A stretch of DNA of 44,705 bases from an uncultured Oscillospiraceae bacterium (GTDB lineage: Bacteria; Bacillota_A; Clostridia; Oscillospirales; Acutalibacteraceae). The first letter of the stretch is position 1, and each line of letters begins with the position of its first letter. The notes under the pieces were generated by a model. The model did not search any database, was not told the DNA's origin, and was given only the letters and a program-made list of their open reading frames with translations. This document shows, piece by piece, positions 23,931 through 32,669 of this stretch. The stretch covers positions 29,690-74,394 of the forward strand of contig CAJUTL010000013.1 of NCBI GenBank assembly GCA_910589395.1. Reading direction: 5' to 3'. Position numbers and translations under genes: made by a program.

Positions 23931-25019
23931 TTACAGCAGTTTTGCGACAATATCTCCCATCTCGGTGCAGGAAACCTTTTTGCAGCTTGCTGCCGCGCCG
24001 CTGACCTCCGTGTAGATATCCGGGGTACGGGCCTGCTCCAGTGCCTTGGCCGCCGCCGCCTCGATGGCGTCCGCCGCCTGGGGCTCGTTCAGGGAATACC
24101 GCAGCATCATAGCGCCGGAAAGAATGGTGGCCAGGGGATTCGCGATATTCTGCCCGGCGATGTCCGGAGCGGAGCCGTGAATGGGCTCATAAAGACCGAA
24201 GCCGCTGTCTCCCAGGCTGGCGGAGGCCAGCATGCCGATGGAACCGCTGATCATGGAGGCCTCATCGGAAAGGATATCCCCAAACATATTGGAAGTGACG
24301 ATCACATCGAATTGCGCGGGGTTGCGCACCAGCTGCATGGCGCAGTTATCCACGTACATATGGCTGACCTGCACCTCAGGGTATTCCTTCGCCATTTCGT
24401 CCACGGTTTTTCTCCACAGGCGGGAAGTATCCAGCACGTTTGCCTTATCCACGCTGCACAGGCGTTTGTTTCGCTTTTGGGCCATGTCAAAAGCCACCCG
24501 GGCGATGCGCTGGATCTCCGGCAGACTGTAACGCTCCGTATCATAGGCGGAGATCGTTCCGTTTTCCTCAGAGGTTCCCCGGTCGCCGAAATAGATGCCC
24601 CCGGTCAACTCCCGCACCACCATGATATCCAGGCTGTCGCCGATGATCTCCTCCTTCAGGGGAGATGCCTCCCGCAGAGGCGGGAAAATCACGGCAGGGC
24701 GCAAATTTGCGTAAAGTCCAAGAGCTTTACGAATTCCCAAAAGGCCCTTTTCCGGCCGGTTTGGGCCGGGCTGGGAATCCCACTTCGGGCCGCCCACAGC
24801 GCCCAGCAGCACAGAATCGGACGCCTTGCAGATTGTTACGGTCTCCTCCGGCAGCGGAACGCCGGTTTCGTCAATGGCTGCTCCGCCCAGCAGAGCCTCA
24901 GTAAATTCCAGAGAAAAACCGAATTTATCAGCGGCTTTTTTCAAGACCTTCACCGTCTCTTCCACGATCTCAGGGCCGATCCCATCGCCCTTTAATACAG
25001 CAATTTTATAGTTTTTCAT
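23931..25019 (-). CDS. leuB: 3-isopropylmalate dehydrogenase
   Basis: 362-aa NAD-dependent decarboxylating dehydrogenase that converts 3-isopropylmalate to 2-ketoisocaproate, the third step of leucine synthesis in the cytoplasm. Diagnostic parts: N-terminal AVLKGDGIGPEI, the substrate-contact region around RELTGGIYFG, the family signature SNMFGDILSDEASMI, and YEPIHGSAPDIAGQ with the NAD site. Full length for the family. The start is ATG at 25019 with AAAGGAG 9 nt upstream. It lies 40 nt downstream of leuA and is probably cotranscribed from the T-box promoter. leuC and leuD (the isomerase) are not between them, so the pathway is completed from another locus. Confidence 0.96.
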   Translation of the reverse strand: MKNYKIAVLKGDGIGPEIVEETVKVLKKAADKFGFSLEFTEALLGGAAIDETGVPLPEETVTICKASDSVLLGAVGGPKWDSQPGPNRPEKGLLGIRKALGLYANLRPAVIFPPLREASPLKEEIIGDSLDIMVVRELTGGIYFGDRGTSEENGTISAYDTERYSLPEIQRIARVAFDMAQKRNKRLCSVDKANVLDTSRLWRKTVDEMAKEYPEVQVSHMYVDNCAMQLVRNPAQFDVIVTSNMFGDILSDEASMISGSIGMLASASLGDSGFGLYEPIHGSAPDIAGQNIANPLATILSGAMMLRYSLNEPQAADAIEAAAAKALEQARTPDIYTEVSGAAASCKKVSCTEMGDIVAKLL

Positions 25020-25059
25020 GGAAAGTTATTCTCCTTTACACTATGCGCAAGCTCTTGTC

Positions 25060-26745
25060 TCAAATTTTCTTTTCGCAGCGGTTGATAGCACCGATAATTC
25101 CCTTCACAGAGGCAATGCTGATATTGCTGTCCATGCCCACGCCGAATACGATCTGCCCGTTGTGGCGCAGCTGGATATAGGAAACCGCCTTGGAATCCGC
25201 TCCGCCGGACACGGCGTGCTCGCTGTAGGAAACAAACTCATACTCTGTCAGGCCAATGGTGCGCAGGGCGTTAAAGAATGCGTCGATGGGGCCGTTGCCC
25301 TTGCCGGATACCGCCCGGGTATTGTGGTCGTACCGAATGGTGCCCTCAAAATCCACCACAACTTCTCCGCTGCCGCCGTCCTCCTCGAAGATTTTATAGG
25401 TCAGCAGGTGATAGGGCTCTGTAACCTCCAGATATTCCTTGCGGAAAATCTCAAATACCTCGCTCGGGGTGATCTCCCTGCCGCAGCTGTCGCAGGCGTG
25501 CTTGACGAGGTCGCCGAATTCCGGGTGCATGGCCTTGGGCAGGTCATAGCCGAAGCTCTGGCGCATCACAAAGGCCGCCCCGCCCTTGCCGGACTGGCTG
25601 TTAATGCGGATAATGGGCTCGTACTGGCGGCCCAGATCCGCCGGGTCGATGGGCAGATAGGGTACCTCCCAGTAGGGAGAATTCTCCTTTTGCAGGAAGC
25701 TGATACCCTTGTTGATAGCATCCTGATGAGAGCCGGAAAAGGCGGTGAACACCAGCTCGCCCGCATAAGGGTGGCGCTGGTGCACCTTCATCTGGGTACA
25801 CTCCTCATAGATTTTCCGCACATGGTTCATGTGGGTGAAATCCAGCTCAGGATCCACACCCTGAGAATAGAGGTTCATGGCCACGTTCATGATATCCGTG
25901 TTGCCGGTGCGTTCGCCGTTTCCGAACAGGGTGCCCTCCACACGGTCTGCCCCGGCCATAACACCCAGCTCGGTGGCCGCCGTACAGGTACCCCGGTCGT
26001 TGTGGGGGTGAATACTGAGAATGGCGCAGTTCCGGTGCTTCATGTTCCGGTGGCAGTATTCCACCTGATCCGCATAGGTATTGGGGGTGGACATTTCCAC
26101 CGTGTTGGGAAGGTTTATGATGACCTTGTGCTCCGGGTCTGCGCCCAGCTCCTCCAGGATCTTATCACAGATCAGTACGGAATTTTCCACCTCTGTGCCG
26201 GAAAAGCTCTCGGGAGAATACTCATAGCGGATATTGATATCGCTCTTTGCCGTGATCTCCTCGGTCAACTGCCGAATAAGTCTTGCCCCGCTGACGGCAA
26301 TATCGATCACGCCCTGCATATCCGTGTTGAACACCACCTTCCGCTGCAAAGTAGAGGTGGAATTATAGAAATGAACGATCACGTTCTTCGCCCCGTCGAT
26401 GGCCTCAAAGGTTTTCCGGATCAAATGCTCTCTGGCCTGTACCAGCACCTGCACCGTCACGTCCTCCGGGATCAGGTTCTGCTCAATGAGCGCCCGCAGG
26501 ATCTCATATTCCGTTTCGGAGGCAGAGGGAAAGCCCACCTCGATCTCCTTAAAGCCGATATCGCACAGAAGCTGAAAATATTCCAGCTTCTGCTCCAGGT
26601 TCATGGGGTTGACCAGCGCCTGATTGCCGTCCCGCAGATCCACACTGCACCAAATGGGCGCCTTTGTGATCACCTTGTCCGGCCAGGTGCGGTCCGGCAA
26701 AGCAATGGGCTGGAAGGGTTTATACTTTTTGTAGCCTTGATTCAT
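25060..26745 (-). CDS. leuA: 2-isopropylmalate synthase
   Basis: 561-aa enzyme condensing acetyl-CoA with 2-ketoisovalerate, the committed step of leucine synthesis. HMGL-like barrel motifs: DLRDGNQALVNPM, SIHPHNDRGTCTA (metal ligands) and GNGERTGNTDIM. The C-terminal leucine-binding regulatory domain is present (GEVVVDFEGTIRYDH, GKGNGPIDAFFNAL), so feedback inhibition is likely. The N-terminus YKKYKPFQPIALPDRTWP and the length match the long type of this enzyme. I place the start at ATG 26745, with AAAGGA 11-12 nt upstream; the longer open frame runs into the T-box terminator and cannot be the real N-terminus. Expression is controlled by the T-box at 26833-27100. Confidence 0.96.
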   Translation of the reverse strand: MNQGYKKYKPFQPIALPDRTWPDKVITKAPIWCSVDLRDGNQALVNPMNLEQKLEYFQLLCDIGFKEIEVGFPSASETEYEILRALIEQNLIPEDVTVQVLVQAREHLIRKTFEAIDGAKNVIVHFYNSTSTLQRKVVFNTDMQGVIDIAVSGARLIRQLTEEITAKSDINIRYEYSPESFSGTEVENSVLICDKILEELGADPEHKVIINLPNTVEMSTPNTYADQVEYCHRNMKHRNCAILSIHPHNDRGTCTAATELGVMAGADRVEGTLFGNGERTGNTDIMNVAMNLYSQGVDPELDFTHMNHVRKIYEECTQMKVHQRHPYAGELVFTAFSGSHQDAINKGISFLQKENSPYWEVPYLPIDPADLGRQYEPIIRINSQSGKGGAAFVMRQSFGYDLPKAMHPEFGDLVKHACDSCGREITPSEVFEIFRKEYLEVTEPYHLLTYKIFEEDGGSGEVVVDFEGTIRYDHNTRAVSGKGNGPIDAFFNALRTIGLTEYEFVSYSEHAVSGGADSKAVSYIQLRHNGQIVFGVGMDSNISIASVKGIIGAINRCEKKI

Positions 26746-26793
26746 AAGAAATTCCATCCTTTCACGCATTTTCTTTTTCTGAAATAAGCTGGT

Positions 26794-26832
26794 AAAAAAG
26801 CCCCGGACACAGAAACGATCTGCGTCCGGGGC
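26794..26832 (-). terminator. T-box terminator of the leuA leader
   Basis: On the minus strand GCCCCGGAC (26824-26832) pairs with GTCCGGGGC (26800-26808), followed by TTTTTT. It is the regulated terminator of the T-box leader. Confidence 0.93.
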
Positions 26833-27100
26833 GAAAATCTGCAAGGATCTACGCGGTACCACCCGTGTTCGGCAGCGGGATCACACCCGTGCCCTCAAAA
26901 GGTCTCTTTTTTCAGAAACCCCTGGCGAGTAACGCCGCCATACGTCCTTTCCTACGGCCCGCGGGCTTTCAAAAAGGAGACTCCGGGATCAGCATACACG
27001 CCGCGCCGTACACCTGCTTGCACCATGGAAAAGCTTTGCTTTCCCCCGCAGGCTCTCTGAAGAACAGCTTGCAGCGTCTTCTTCCCATCGCAGTCTTTTT
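26833..27100 (-). ncRNA. T-box leader of leuAB, leucine-specific
   Basis: The minus strand holds the T-box sequence GGGTGGTACCGCG (complement of 26852-26864), a Stem I with the AGAGAGCC bulge region, and a specifier loop. Stem I can be closed by GACT/AGTC and GGGA/TCCC, with ACGC/GCGT above; the 3' side of the loop then ends in CTG followed by A. CTG is a leucine codon with the usual following purine, which agrees with leuA downstream. Uncharged tRNA-Leu would pair here and prevent the terminator at 26794-26832. Confidence 0.92.
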
Positions 27101-27114
27101 GGGATATAGTACGC

Positions 27115-27143
27115 ATTATAAGCGGTAAAAACGGGTTTGTCAA
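27115..27143 (-). promoter_or_regulatory. Sigma-A promoter of leuAB
   Basis: On the minus strand TTGACA (27138-27143), a 17-nt spacer and TATAAT (27115-27120): a perfect consensus promoter, located just downstream of the DHHW gene stop. Confidence 0.92.
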
Positions 27144-27149
27144 GCCCCG

Positions 27150-28358
27150 CTAAAACAAATTGGAGAGATCGTTTACGAGCTCTTCGTTGCGCGTCATGGA
27201 AATATTGTTCAGGAAGATCACGTCCTGTGCCCCTGTTTCCGCGGCCAGCTCGGCGATGCTTCCTTCGTAATAGCGGTAATCCACCACGATCATTCTGCGG
27301 TAGTGGTTTGCCAAAAACGGCACAAGGGCATTCCCGAAGGATTCCTTTACCACAACGCAGGAAGGGCCGTCCGCCAGGTCGTGATTCACGATCTCCTCAT
27401 AGGGCTGGTCCCCCGCCGCGAAGATCAGATACAATAGCTCGGAAGCGTATTCACTGCCGTCTTCGATCAGGGCCTGTGAGTAGGTTTCGCCATCGACAGT
27501 GGTATAGCTCAGAGAGATCTCGGCCCGGGGAAGGTACGCTTCCACAATATCCGGGTGATTTTCCATGGCCTCATTGGGGGCATCGCTGTAAAAGCTGCCC
27601 AGAAAGCCGGAATATTCCTTTTTGTCAAACTGCGCGAGCGGCACGGGAGCTATTCCCTTGGCCCCGCAAAACTCCACATAGGCGTAATAGGCCCCCAGCT
27701 GCGTCCAGTGATGGTCAGTGCGGAAGTAAATGTATTCCCCGGCGTGAGCCCGCAGGGGATCAAACAGCGACACCGTTTTCACACGAGGAGCCAGACCGCC
27801 AATGGAGGGGTACAGGTATTCTTCAATGGCCTTCCTCTGGTCAGAGCTGTTGATGCCGTGCTGCTCGATATAACTCTCCGGCAGCATCACGCCCATGCTG
27901 GTGGGGATCACCAGGTCGTAAAGCGTTCTGTCCCCCAGCTGTTCCTGCGCCCGGGCCACGGTGGAAATATACTCGTTGGCAAAGTCCGTGACAAAATTAT
28001 AATACTCATAGCCCGTATCGCCGATTTTCAGCAGCGCTCCCAGCTGCTCCGGGTCGCCCGCAGGCGGCTTCTGTTCCGGAAGCGGCGTGGGCTCCGCTTC
28101 CTTTTTGGGCTCGGAGGATACCGGCGCGGAGGAAGGCGGAGAAGGCTCCGGCTTGGAAGGCGCGGAAGAGAGAGCCCCGGAGGAGACGCCGGACGCGGCG
28201 GGCGCCTTTTGCTCTTCTTTCCCGGAAAACAGGAAAAACCACAGAGCCGCAATCAAAACCGCAAGCAGCGGTAGAAGCCACAGCAGCAGGAATCCGTTCT
28301 TTTTCGCGGCGTGTTTCGGGCGTCCGGCTGATCCGCGCAGGGAAGGTCGTTGTTCCAT
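27150..28358 (-). CDS. DHHW-family membrane-anchored protein (SGNH/AlgX-like fold)
   Basis: 402 aa. A basic N-terminus and one strong hydrophobic helix (GFLLLWLLPLLAVLIAALWFF) anchor it. A spacer rich in Ser, Ala, Pro and Glu (about residues 50-100) follows, then an extracellular domain with the hallmark YFRTDHHWTQLGAYYAY and a C-terminal KESFGNALVPFLANHY block resembling the serine-containing segment of SGNH/AlgX-type proteins. The usual Asp before Ser-Phe is Glu here. Family members are linked to modification of extracytoplasmic glycans, sometimes with an MBOAT acyltransferase, but no such gene is nearby. The start is ATG at 28358 with GAGAGG upstream. It is 61 nt downstream of the lipase-like gene and may be cotranscribed with it. 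Enzymatic activity is uncertain. Confidence 0.85.
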   Translation of the reverse strand: MEQRPSLRGSAGRPKHAAKKNGFLLLWLLPLLAVLIAALWFFLFSGKEEQKAPAASGVSSGALSSAPSKPEPSPPSSAPVSSEPKKEAEPTPLPEQKPPAGDPEQLGALLKIGDTGYEYYNFVTDFANEYISTVARAQEQLGDRTLYDLVIPTSMGVMLPESYIEQHGINSSDQRKAIEEYLYPSIGGLAPRVKTVSLFDPLRAHAGEYIYFRTDHHWTQLGAYYAYVEFCGAKGIAPVPLAQFDKKEYSGFLGSFYSDAPNEAMENHPDIVEAYLPRAEISLSYTTVDGETYSQALIEDGSEYASELLYLIFAAGDQPYEEIVNHDLADGPSCVVVKESFGNALVPFLANHYRRMIVVDYRYYEGSIAELAAETGAQDVIFLNNISMTRNEELVNDLSNLF

Positions 28359-28419
28359 AAAACGTTCCTCTCTTCTTTTTTGGAAATATCCTTATTTTTT
28401 ATTGAAATTCAGCTCCGGC

Positions 28420-30291
28420 TTATCTTCTCTCGGCCTGGCCGGCCTGGCGCCTTCTGCGCTTTCGGAAGAAATGCACAGGCAGCCAAATCAACAGAACCAG
28501 AAAAAAGAAAAGCAAAAGCAGCAGAAGCGTCAGGACAAGGGGAAGAAAATGGGACGGCAGCCACCCGCTGCCCTCCAGCTCGAACACGGCGCTGGGGGGG
28601 ATCTCGGCCCGCTCCAGCGCCTGCTCGGCCGGGGGAACAGCCGTGCCGGAGGCCTTCAGGAAAATGCCGCTCAGCTCATAGGGCTGAGCCTTTGGAAGCT
28701 CCAGCTGAAGCCAGCTGCCTTCTCCCCCCTTCACCCGATAAAGCTGATACACATAACGCATCGATCCGGCCTCATAGGCCATCACCTTGAGAAATCGATC
28801 CTCCTTGCCGCTTGGAAGCAGCGACAGCACATACTCCTCCCCGGCGGGAACGGTAAGCATTCCCGCGTTTCCCAAGGCCGCCGCGCAGGGGCGTTCCACA
28901 GGGTTTCCCGCCGCGTCCGCCAGCAGATACTCCGTATCTTTCGGAAGAAAGATCCGCCGGTAGCCGGTATCGGAAACAAACAGCTTTTCCGGCTGCTCCT
29001 GAGACAGCACCCAGGAAACGTACACCTCTGGACAGTGCTCGTAAAAAAGCTGGCTGGAAAGGGGAAGCTTTCCCAGCCTATTTTCTTCCAGACCCAGCTT
29101 TTCCATGGAAAGATCATAGAGAAACACCGAGAGCAGGGTGTCCGCTGTGGGAGCCTCCCCCAAAAGCATGTGATCCACCTCCACGTCCTCTGAAAGGATC
29201 CGGCAGATCTCCCGAAGAAGCGTGTAGGTGCTGGAGTTGTTTTCCCAGGCGGAATCGATCACTGTTTCCACCTCTGACTCATAATGCTCCGCCGTGCCGA
29301 TCATATCGTACAAAAGTTGGTAAAGCTTCTGAATAAACCAGTTGCATTCCGGGCTGCTTTCATAAGCTCCGCCGGTGATCTCCCGGTAAATTTCCTTTAC
29401 CGGCTCGCAGCGGGACTCATAGTCCGCCGTTGTTTCCCGGGCCGGAAGCCGAAGGGTAGTCCCCAGCTTTCCATAGCCCCATTCCGAAAACGGAATGGAG
29501 GGAATGGGGTCAAACATGCCTACAATATTAAAAATGGAGGAGTAGTCATATTCCTCGCTGAATTTTTCCGCCTTGGCGTTATTGGGCGTGGCGAAGGTAT
29601 AGACAAAGAGGTTCTCCGGGGCGATCTGTTCCGTGGAAAGCATCAACACGGCGGCCATGTTGCTCACCGCCGCGGCCCGGCTGTAGCCGCCCATCCAGAT
29701 CTTCACGCGCTTTCCGGCGGCATATCTCTCCGCATAGTCGAACACCCGCTCAAACACGGTAAAGCCCGCGGAGAAAAAGCCCTCGTGAACATCCTCGTCT
29801 CCAAAGGAAAAATTGCTGAGCCATTCATCCTGATATCCCCCGCCGCTGACCGCCACCGCCAGAAGGGTAAATTCCCCTTCCGCGTCCTCCAGGGGTTTTG
29901 AAGCGATCAGGGTGGCGATCGTCTTCGCGGTAGGGCGCTCGTTGAATTCCTGGCTCTCCAGCTGAGAAAAACCTGCCTGCGTGAGATATTCCCGAATATT
30001 TTGATCCTTCCGATCCAAAGCCTGATCCGCGCTGCGAAAGGCGGAAACCGCCATGCCCAGCGTACACTGGGCCAAAGCATGCCGGTACTCCGTGCCGGAG
30101 CCGGAAAAGTAGCTGTCCCGGTAGGGAAACTGATAGGAAAGCTCATCGGGATAGGCCACGGAATCAAACCGGCCTGTCAAAAAAATGGGCTTCTCCCCTT
30201 CCGCTGCGGATCCATTCAAGGAAAGCTGCCCCACAAAGAGGAACAGCGCCAAAAAAAGCGCGACCGCGTTTTGAGGCCTTCGATTTCGCAC
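28420..30291 (-). CDS. Secreted membrane-anchored lipase-like alpha/beta hydrolase
   Basis: About 623 aa. N-terminal signal peptide (AVALFLALFLFVGQ), then an alpha/beta-hydrolase region with the nucleophile elbow GGYSRAAAV (G-x-S-x-A type, as in class-3 lipase-like proteins) preceded by KRVKIWMG. A C-terminal hydrophobic helix with a basic tail (FRKRRRR) gives type-I membrane anchoring, so the catalytic part faces outward. I could not assign the catalytic Asp and His with certainty. The start is taken as GTG at 30291, which follows GGGAGGGGAG and places a normal signal peptide at the N-terminus; the open frame continues upstream to 30432 without a ribosome site. Followed by the DHHW gene on the same strand. 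Substrate unknown. Confidence 0.82.
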   Translation of the reverse strand: MRNRRPQNAVALFLALFLFVGQLSLNGSAAEGEKPIFLTGRFDSVAYPDELSYQFPYRDSYFSGSGTEYRHALAQCTLGMAVSAFRSADQALDRKDQNIREYLTQAGFSQLESQEFNERPTAKTIATLIASKPLEDAEGEFTLLAVAVSGGGYQDEWLSNFSFGDEDVHEGFFSAGFTVFERVFDYAERYAAGKRVKIWMGGYSRAAAVSNMAAVLMLSTEQIAPENLFVYTFATPNNAKAEKFSEEYDYSSIFNIVGMFDPIPSIPFSEWGYGKLGTTLRLPARETTADYESRCEPVKEIYREITGGAYESSPECNWFIQKLYQLLYDMIGTAEHYESEVETVIDSAWENNSSTYTLLREICRILSEDVEVDHMLLGEAPTADTLLSVFLYDLSMEKLGLEENRLGKLPLSSQLFYEHCPEVYVSWVLSQEQPEKLFVSDTGYRRIFLPKDTEYLLADAAGNPVERPCAAALGNAGMLTVPAGEEYVLSLLPSGKEDRFLKVMAYEAGSMRYVYQLYRVKGGEGSWLQLELPKAQPYELSGIFLKASGTAVPPAEQALERAEIPPSAVFELEGSGWLPSHFLPLVLTLLLLLLFFFLVLLIWLPVHFFRKRRRRQAGQAERR

Positions 30292-30542
30292 CGCCGTATC
30301 TCTCCCCTCCCGGTTTTTTGATAACAATTCATTTCCACAGAAAAAATCTGTTCCGGCCGCTATGACCGGGGCAAAAGCGTTTTGTACCCTTCCTTGCACA
30401 CAAAAGCTTTTATTCAGTAAATAAACATTCACTTTTTTGAGATTATACTATACCACCCGTGAAAATGCAACCGAAATTCCACTTTGAGTCTCGAAAAAAG
30501 TCTAAACCGCTTTTTCAGCGGTGAAAAACTGCTTTTTTCAGA

Positions 30543-30571
30543 TTGCCCTTTTTCTTTTTTTATACTATACT
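30543..30571 (+). promoter_or_regulatory. Probable promoter of the siderophore/corrinoid-type ABC operon
   Basis: TTGCCC (30543-30548), a 17-nt spacer and TATACT (30566-30571), about 85 nt before the first gene. Confidence 0.55.
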
Positions 30572-30608
30572 ATGGCTTATCCGATATACGCCTGATAGCG
30601 AAGATATA

Positions 30609-30632
30609 AAAGCAGGGAATTTTCCCTGCTTT
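30609..30632 (+). promoter_or_regulatory. Perfect palindrome in the ABC operon leader
   Basis: AAAGCAGGGAA (30609-30619) and TTCCCTGCTTT (30622-30632) are perfect inverted repeats with a 2-nt centre, located between the promoter and the ribosome site. It could be an operator for a metal or nutrient repressor, or an RNA hairpin. No known consensus was matched. Confidence 0.45.
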
Positions 30633-30655
30633 CCGAAAAGGAAAGGAACCTTTTT

Positions 30656-31639
30656 ATGAAACGAACCACTGCTTTTCTGCTTTTCTTCTGTCTGCTGCTG
30701 GGCGGCTGTTCCGCCGAAAAAGCAGCTTCCGATTCCAATATTACAGAAAACGGTTCCGCTCTCTCCGCCGCTTCGAAGGCGGAAGCTTTCCTGCTGACCG
30801 ATTCCAACGGGGACGTTTTAGAGGTTCCCGCCGATCCCAGAACGGTGTGCCTGTACGGCTCTTATGCCGACGCCTGGCTCTCCGCCGGAGGAAGCCTTGT
30901 GGGAACCACAGAGGACGCGGTGGAGGAGCGGGGGCTGGACGTGGGAAATGCCGCCATTGTGGGCACGGTAAAGGAGCCCAACACGGAAAAGATCATCGCG
31001 CTGGATCCGGAGCTTGTGATCCTCTCCGCCGATATTGTTCCCCACCAGGAGATCCGGGACGTGCTGGAGGACGCTGGGCTCACCTGCGCCTATTTCCGCG
31101 TAGATACCTTTGCGGATTACGCCGCCATGATGAAAGGCTTCTGCACCGTTACCGGGCGGGACGACCTGTACCGGGAAACGGTGGAAAAGCCGGAGGCCCT
31201 GATCGGATCCGTCACCGCCGCCGCGCAAAAGCGGCAAACGGAGGCACAGCCCTCGGTACTGCTGATCCGTGCCTTTTCCTCCGGCATCAAGGCGAAATCC
31301 GACGAAGAGCTTGCCGGGGCTATCTTAAAGGAACTGGGCTGCCACAATATCGCCGACGACCATCCTTCCATGCTGGAGGATCTGAGCCTGGAGGAAGTGA
31401 TCGAAGCGGATCCGGATTTCATTTTTGTCACCACCATGGGCAGCGAGAAAAAAGCGTTGAGCTACCTGGATTCCCTGATCGCGGAAAACCCTGCCTGGCA
31501 GGAGCTTTCCGCTGTAAAAGAGGGGCGGTATGTGGTGTTGCCCAAGGAGCTGTTTCACTATAAACCCAACGCGCGCTGGGGGGAAAGCTATGGGTATCTG
31601 GCTGAGATCCTTTATCCCGGTATCGACTATGAAAAATAA
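30656..31639 (+). CDS. ABC transporter substrate-binding lipoprotein (iron-siderophore/cobalamin type)
   Basis: 327-aa lipoprotein; the lipobox LLGGC places the mature Cys near residue 20. It has a class-III binding-protein (BtuF/FepB) fold: VCLYGSYADAWLSAGG, then a first lobe with KIIALDPELVILSADI, a long connecting helix, and a second lobe with DPDFIFVTTMG. The start is ATG at 30656 with GGAAAGGAA upstream. Its 3' end overlaps the permease gene by 11 nt, which indicates tight coupling. Substrate could be a ferric chelate, haem or a corrinoid; no cobalamin riboswitch or clear iron box precedes it, so the substrate is left open. Confidence 0.92.
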   Translation: MKRTTAFLLFFCLLLGGCSAEKAASDSNITENGSALSAASKAEAFLLTDSNGDVLEVPADPRTVCLYGSYADAWLSAGGSLVGTTEDAVEERGLDVGNAAIVGTVKEPNTEKIIALDPELVILSADIVPHQEIRDVLEDAGLTCAYFRVDTFADYAAMMKGFCTVTGRDDLYRETVEKPEALIGSVTAAAQKRQTEAQPSVLLIRAFSSGIKAKSDEELAGAILKELGCHNIADDHPSMLEDLSLEEVIEADPDFIFVTTMGSEKKALSYLDSLIAENPAWQELSAVKEGRYVVLPKELFHYKPNARWGESYGYLAEILYPGIDYEK

Positions 31640-32669
31640 GACCTGGGCAAAGCTGCTGCTTGCCGGACTTTTCCCCCTGCTCTGCGCGTTTTTGGGGCTG
31701 AGCCTGGGCTCTTCCTCCCTGCCCTTTTTCCAGAGCCTGGGAAAGCTGCTTCAGGGAGATGTTTCCTCCCCGGAGACCCGTATTCTGCTGTATGTACGCT
31801 TGCCTCGGGTCTGCGCTTCCCTGCTGGCCGGGGCGGCGCTGGCGGTCAGCGGCGTACTGATCCAGGCGGCTTTGGGCAATCCGCTCGCCGCCCCCAATGT
31901 GATCGGCGTCAATGCCGGGGCAGGCTTTTTCACTTTTCTCTCTATGGCCCTTCTCCCCGCAAGCCGGTGGGCTTCCTCGCTGGGCGCCTTTTTGGGAGCG
32001 CTGCTGGCTACTTTAGTCATTTACGCGGTTGCCGCGGCGGCCGGCGCGGGAAAGCTCACCATTATTCTGGCCGGAGTGGCGGTCAGCAGTATTTTTACCG
32101 CTGGAATCAACACGGTAAAAACCTTTTTCCCCGATACTCTGTACAACGGCGGTACTTTTCTGATCGGCGGGTTTTCCGGCGTTTCCCTAAAGGATATCAC
32201 CCCGGCCTGGGGGCTGATCCTGACAGCGCTACTGCTGGCGCTGCTGCTGGCCCGGCAGACCGATGTGCTGTGTCTGGGGGAAGAGACTGCCCGCAGTCTG
32301 GGGCTTCCTGTAAGAGAGGTGCGGTTTGGACTGATCCTCACCGCCTGTGTGCTTGCCGGGTGCGCGGTGAGCTTTTCGGGGCTTCTCAGCTTTGTGGGGC
32401 TGATCGTCCCCCACATTGCCCGCAGGCTGTTCGGCTCCTCCCACCGCGTTCTCTGCGCCGCCAGCTGTTTTTTGGGAGCGGGCTTTGTCGCCCTTTGCGA
32501 TCTGCTCAGCCGGGTGCTTTTCGCCCCCTATGAAATTCCGGTGGGCATCTTGCTTTCCCTGTTGGGCGGCCCCTTTTTCCTCTTTCTGCTGCTGCGCGGC
32601 CGGAAACGGGGCTACTCCCTTCAAAAAGAAAAAGCCAGCTCCGGGCGGGAAGGGGGAAGCTCTCTATGA
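31629..32669 (+). CDS. FecCD-family ABC transporter permease
   Basis: 346-aa polytopic membrane protein of the BtuC/FecCD type, about ten helices. Family cues: RLPRVCASLLAGAALAVSGVLIQ near the N-terminus, NPLAAPNVIGVNAGAGFF, and FVGLIVPHIARRLFG near the C-terminal coupling region. The start is ATG at 31629, inside the end of the preceding gene; a longer open frame from 31530 lies in the coding region of that gene and is rejected. It ends with an ATGA overlap into the ATPase gene. Confidence 0.95.
   Translation: MKNKTWAKLLLAGLFPLLCAFLGLSLGSSSLPFFQSLGKLLQGDVSSPETRILLYVRLPRVCASLLAGAALAVSGVLIQAALGNPLAAPNVIGVNAGAGFFTFLSMALLPASRWASSLGAFLGALLATLVIYAVAAAAGAGKLTIILAGVAVSSIFTAGINTVKTFFPDTLYNGGTFLIGGFSGVSLKDITPAWGLILTALLLALLLARQTDVLCLGEETARSLGLPVREVRFGLILTACVLAGCAVSFSGLLSFVGLIVPHIARRLFGSSHRVLCAASCFLGAGFVALCDLLSRVLFAPYEIPVGILLSLLGGPFFLFLLLRGRKRGYSLQKEKASSGREGGSSL

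Noticed and set aside
25018..26787. 589-codon open frame on the + strand opposite leuA
   Set aside because: Antisense shadow of a well-conserved leuA; no ribosome site or protein motifs.
26746..26862. Longer N-terminus for leuA
   Set aside because: The extra codons run through the T-box terminator and T-box sequence, so they belong to the untranslated leader.
30470..30545. Terminator at the ACCGCT/AGCGGT hairpin
   Set aside because: A 6-bp stem with an A-rich rather than U-rich flank in the relevant direction; too weak to support.
30440..30655. Cobalamin riboswitch or iron box before the FecCD-type ABC operon
   Set aside because: The leader is too short and lacks the B12-box elements; the palindrome present does not match a Fur or DtxR-type consensus that I know.
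31530..31628. Longer N-terminus for the FecCD permease
   Set aside because: The extension overlaps about 100 nt of the binding-protein gene; the ATG at 31629 gives a normal family start and an 11-nt overlap.
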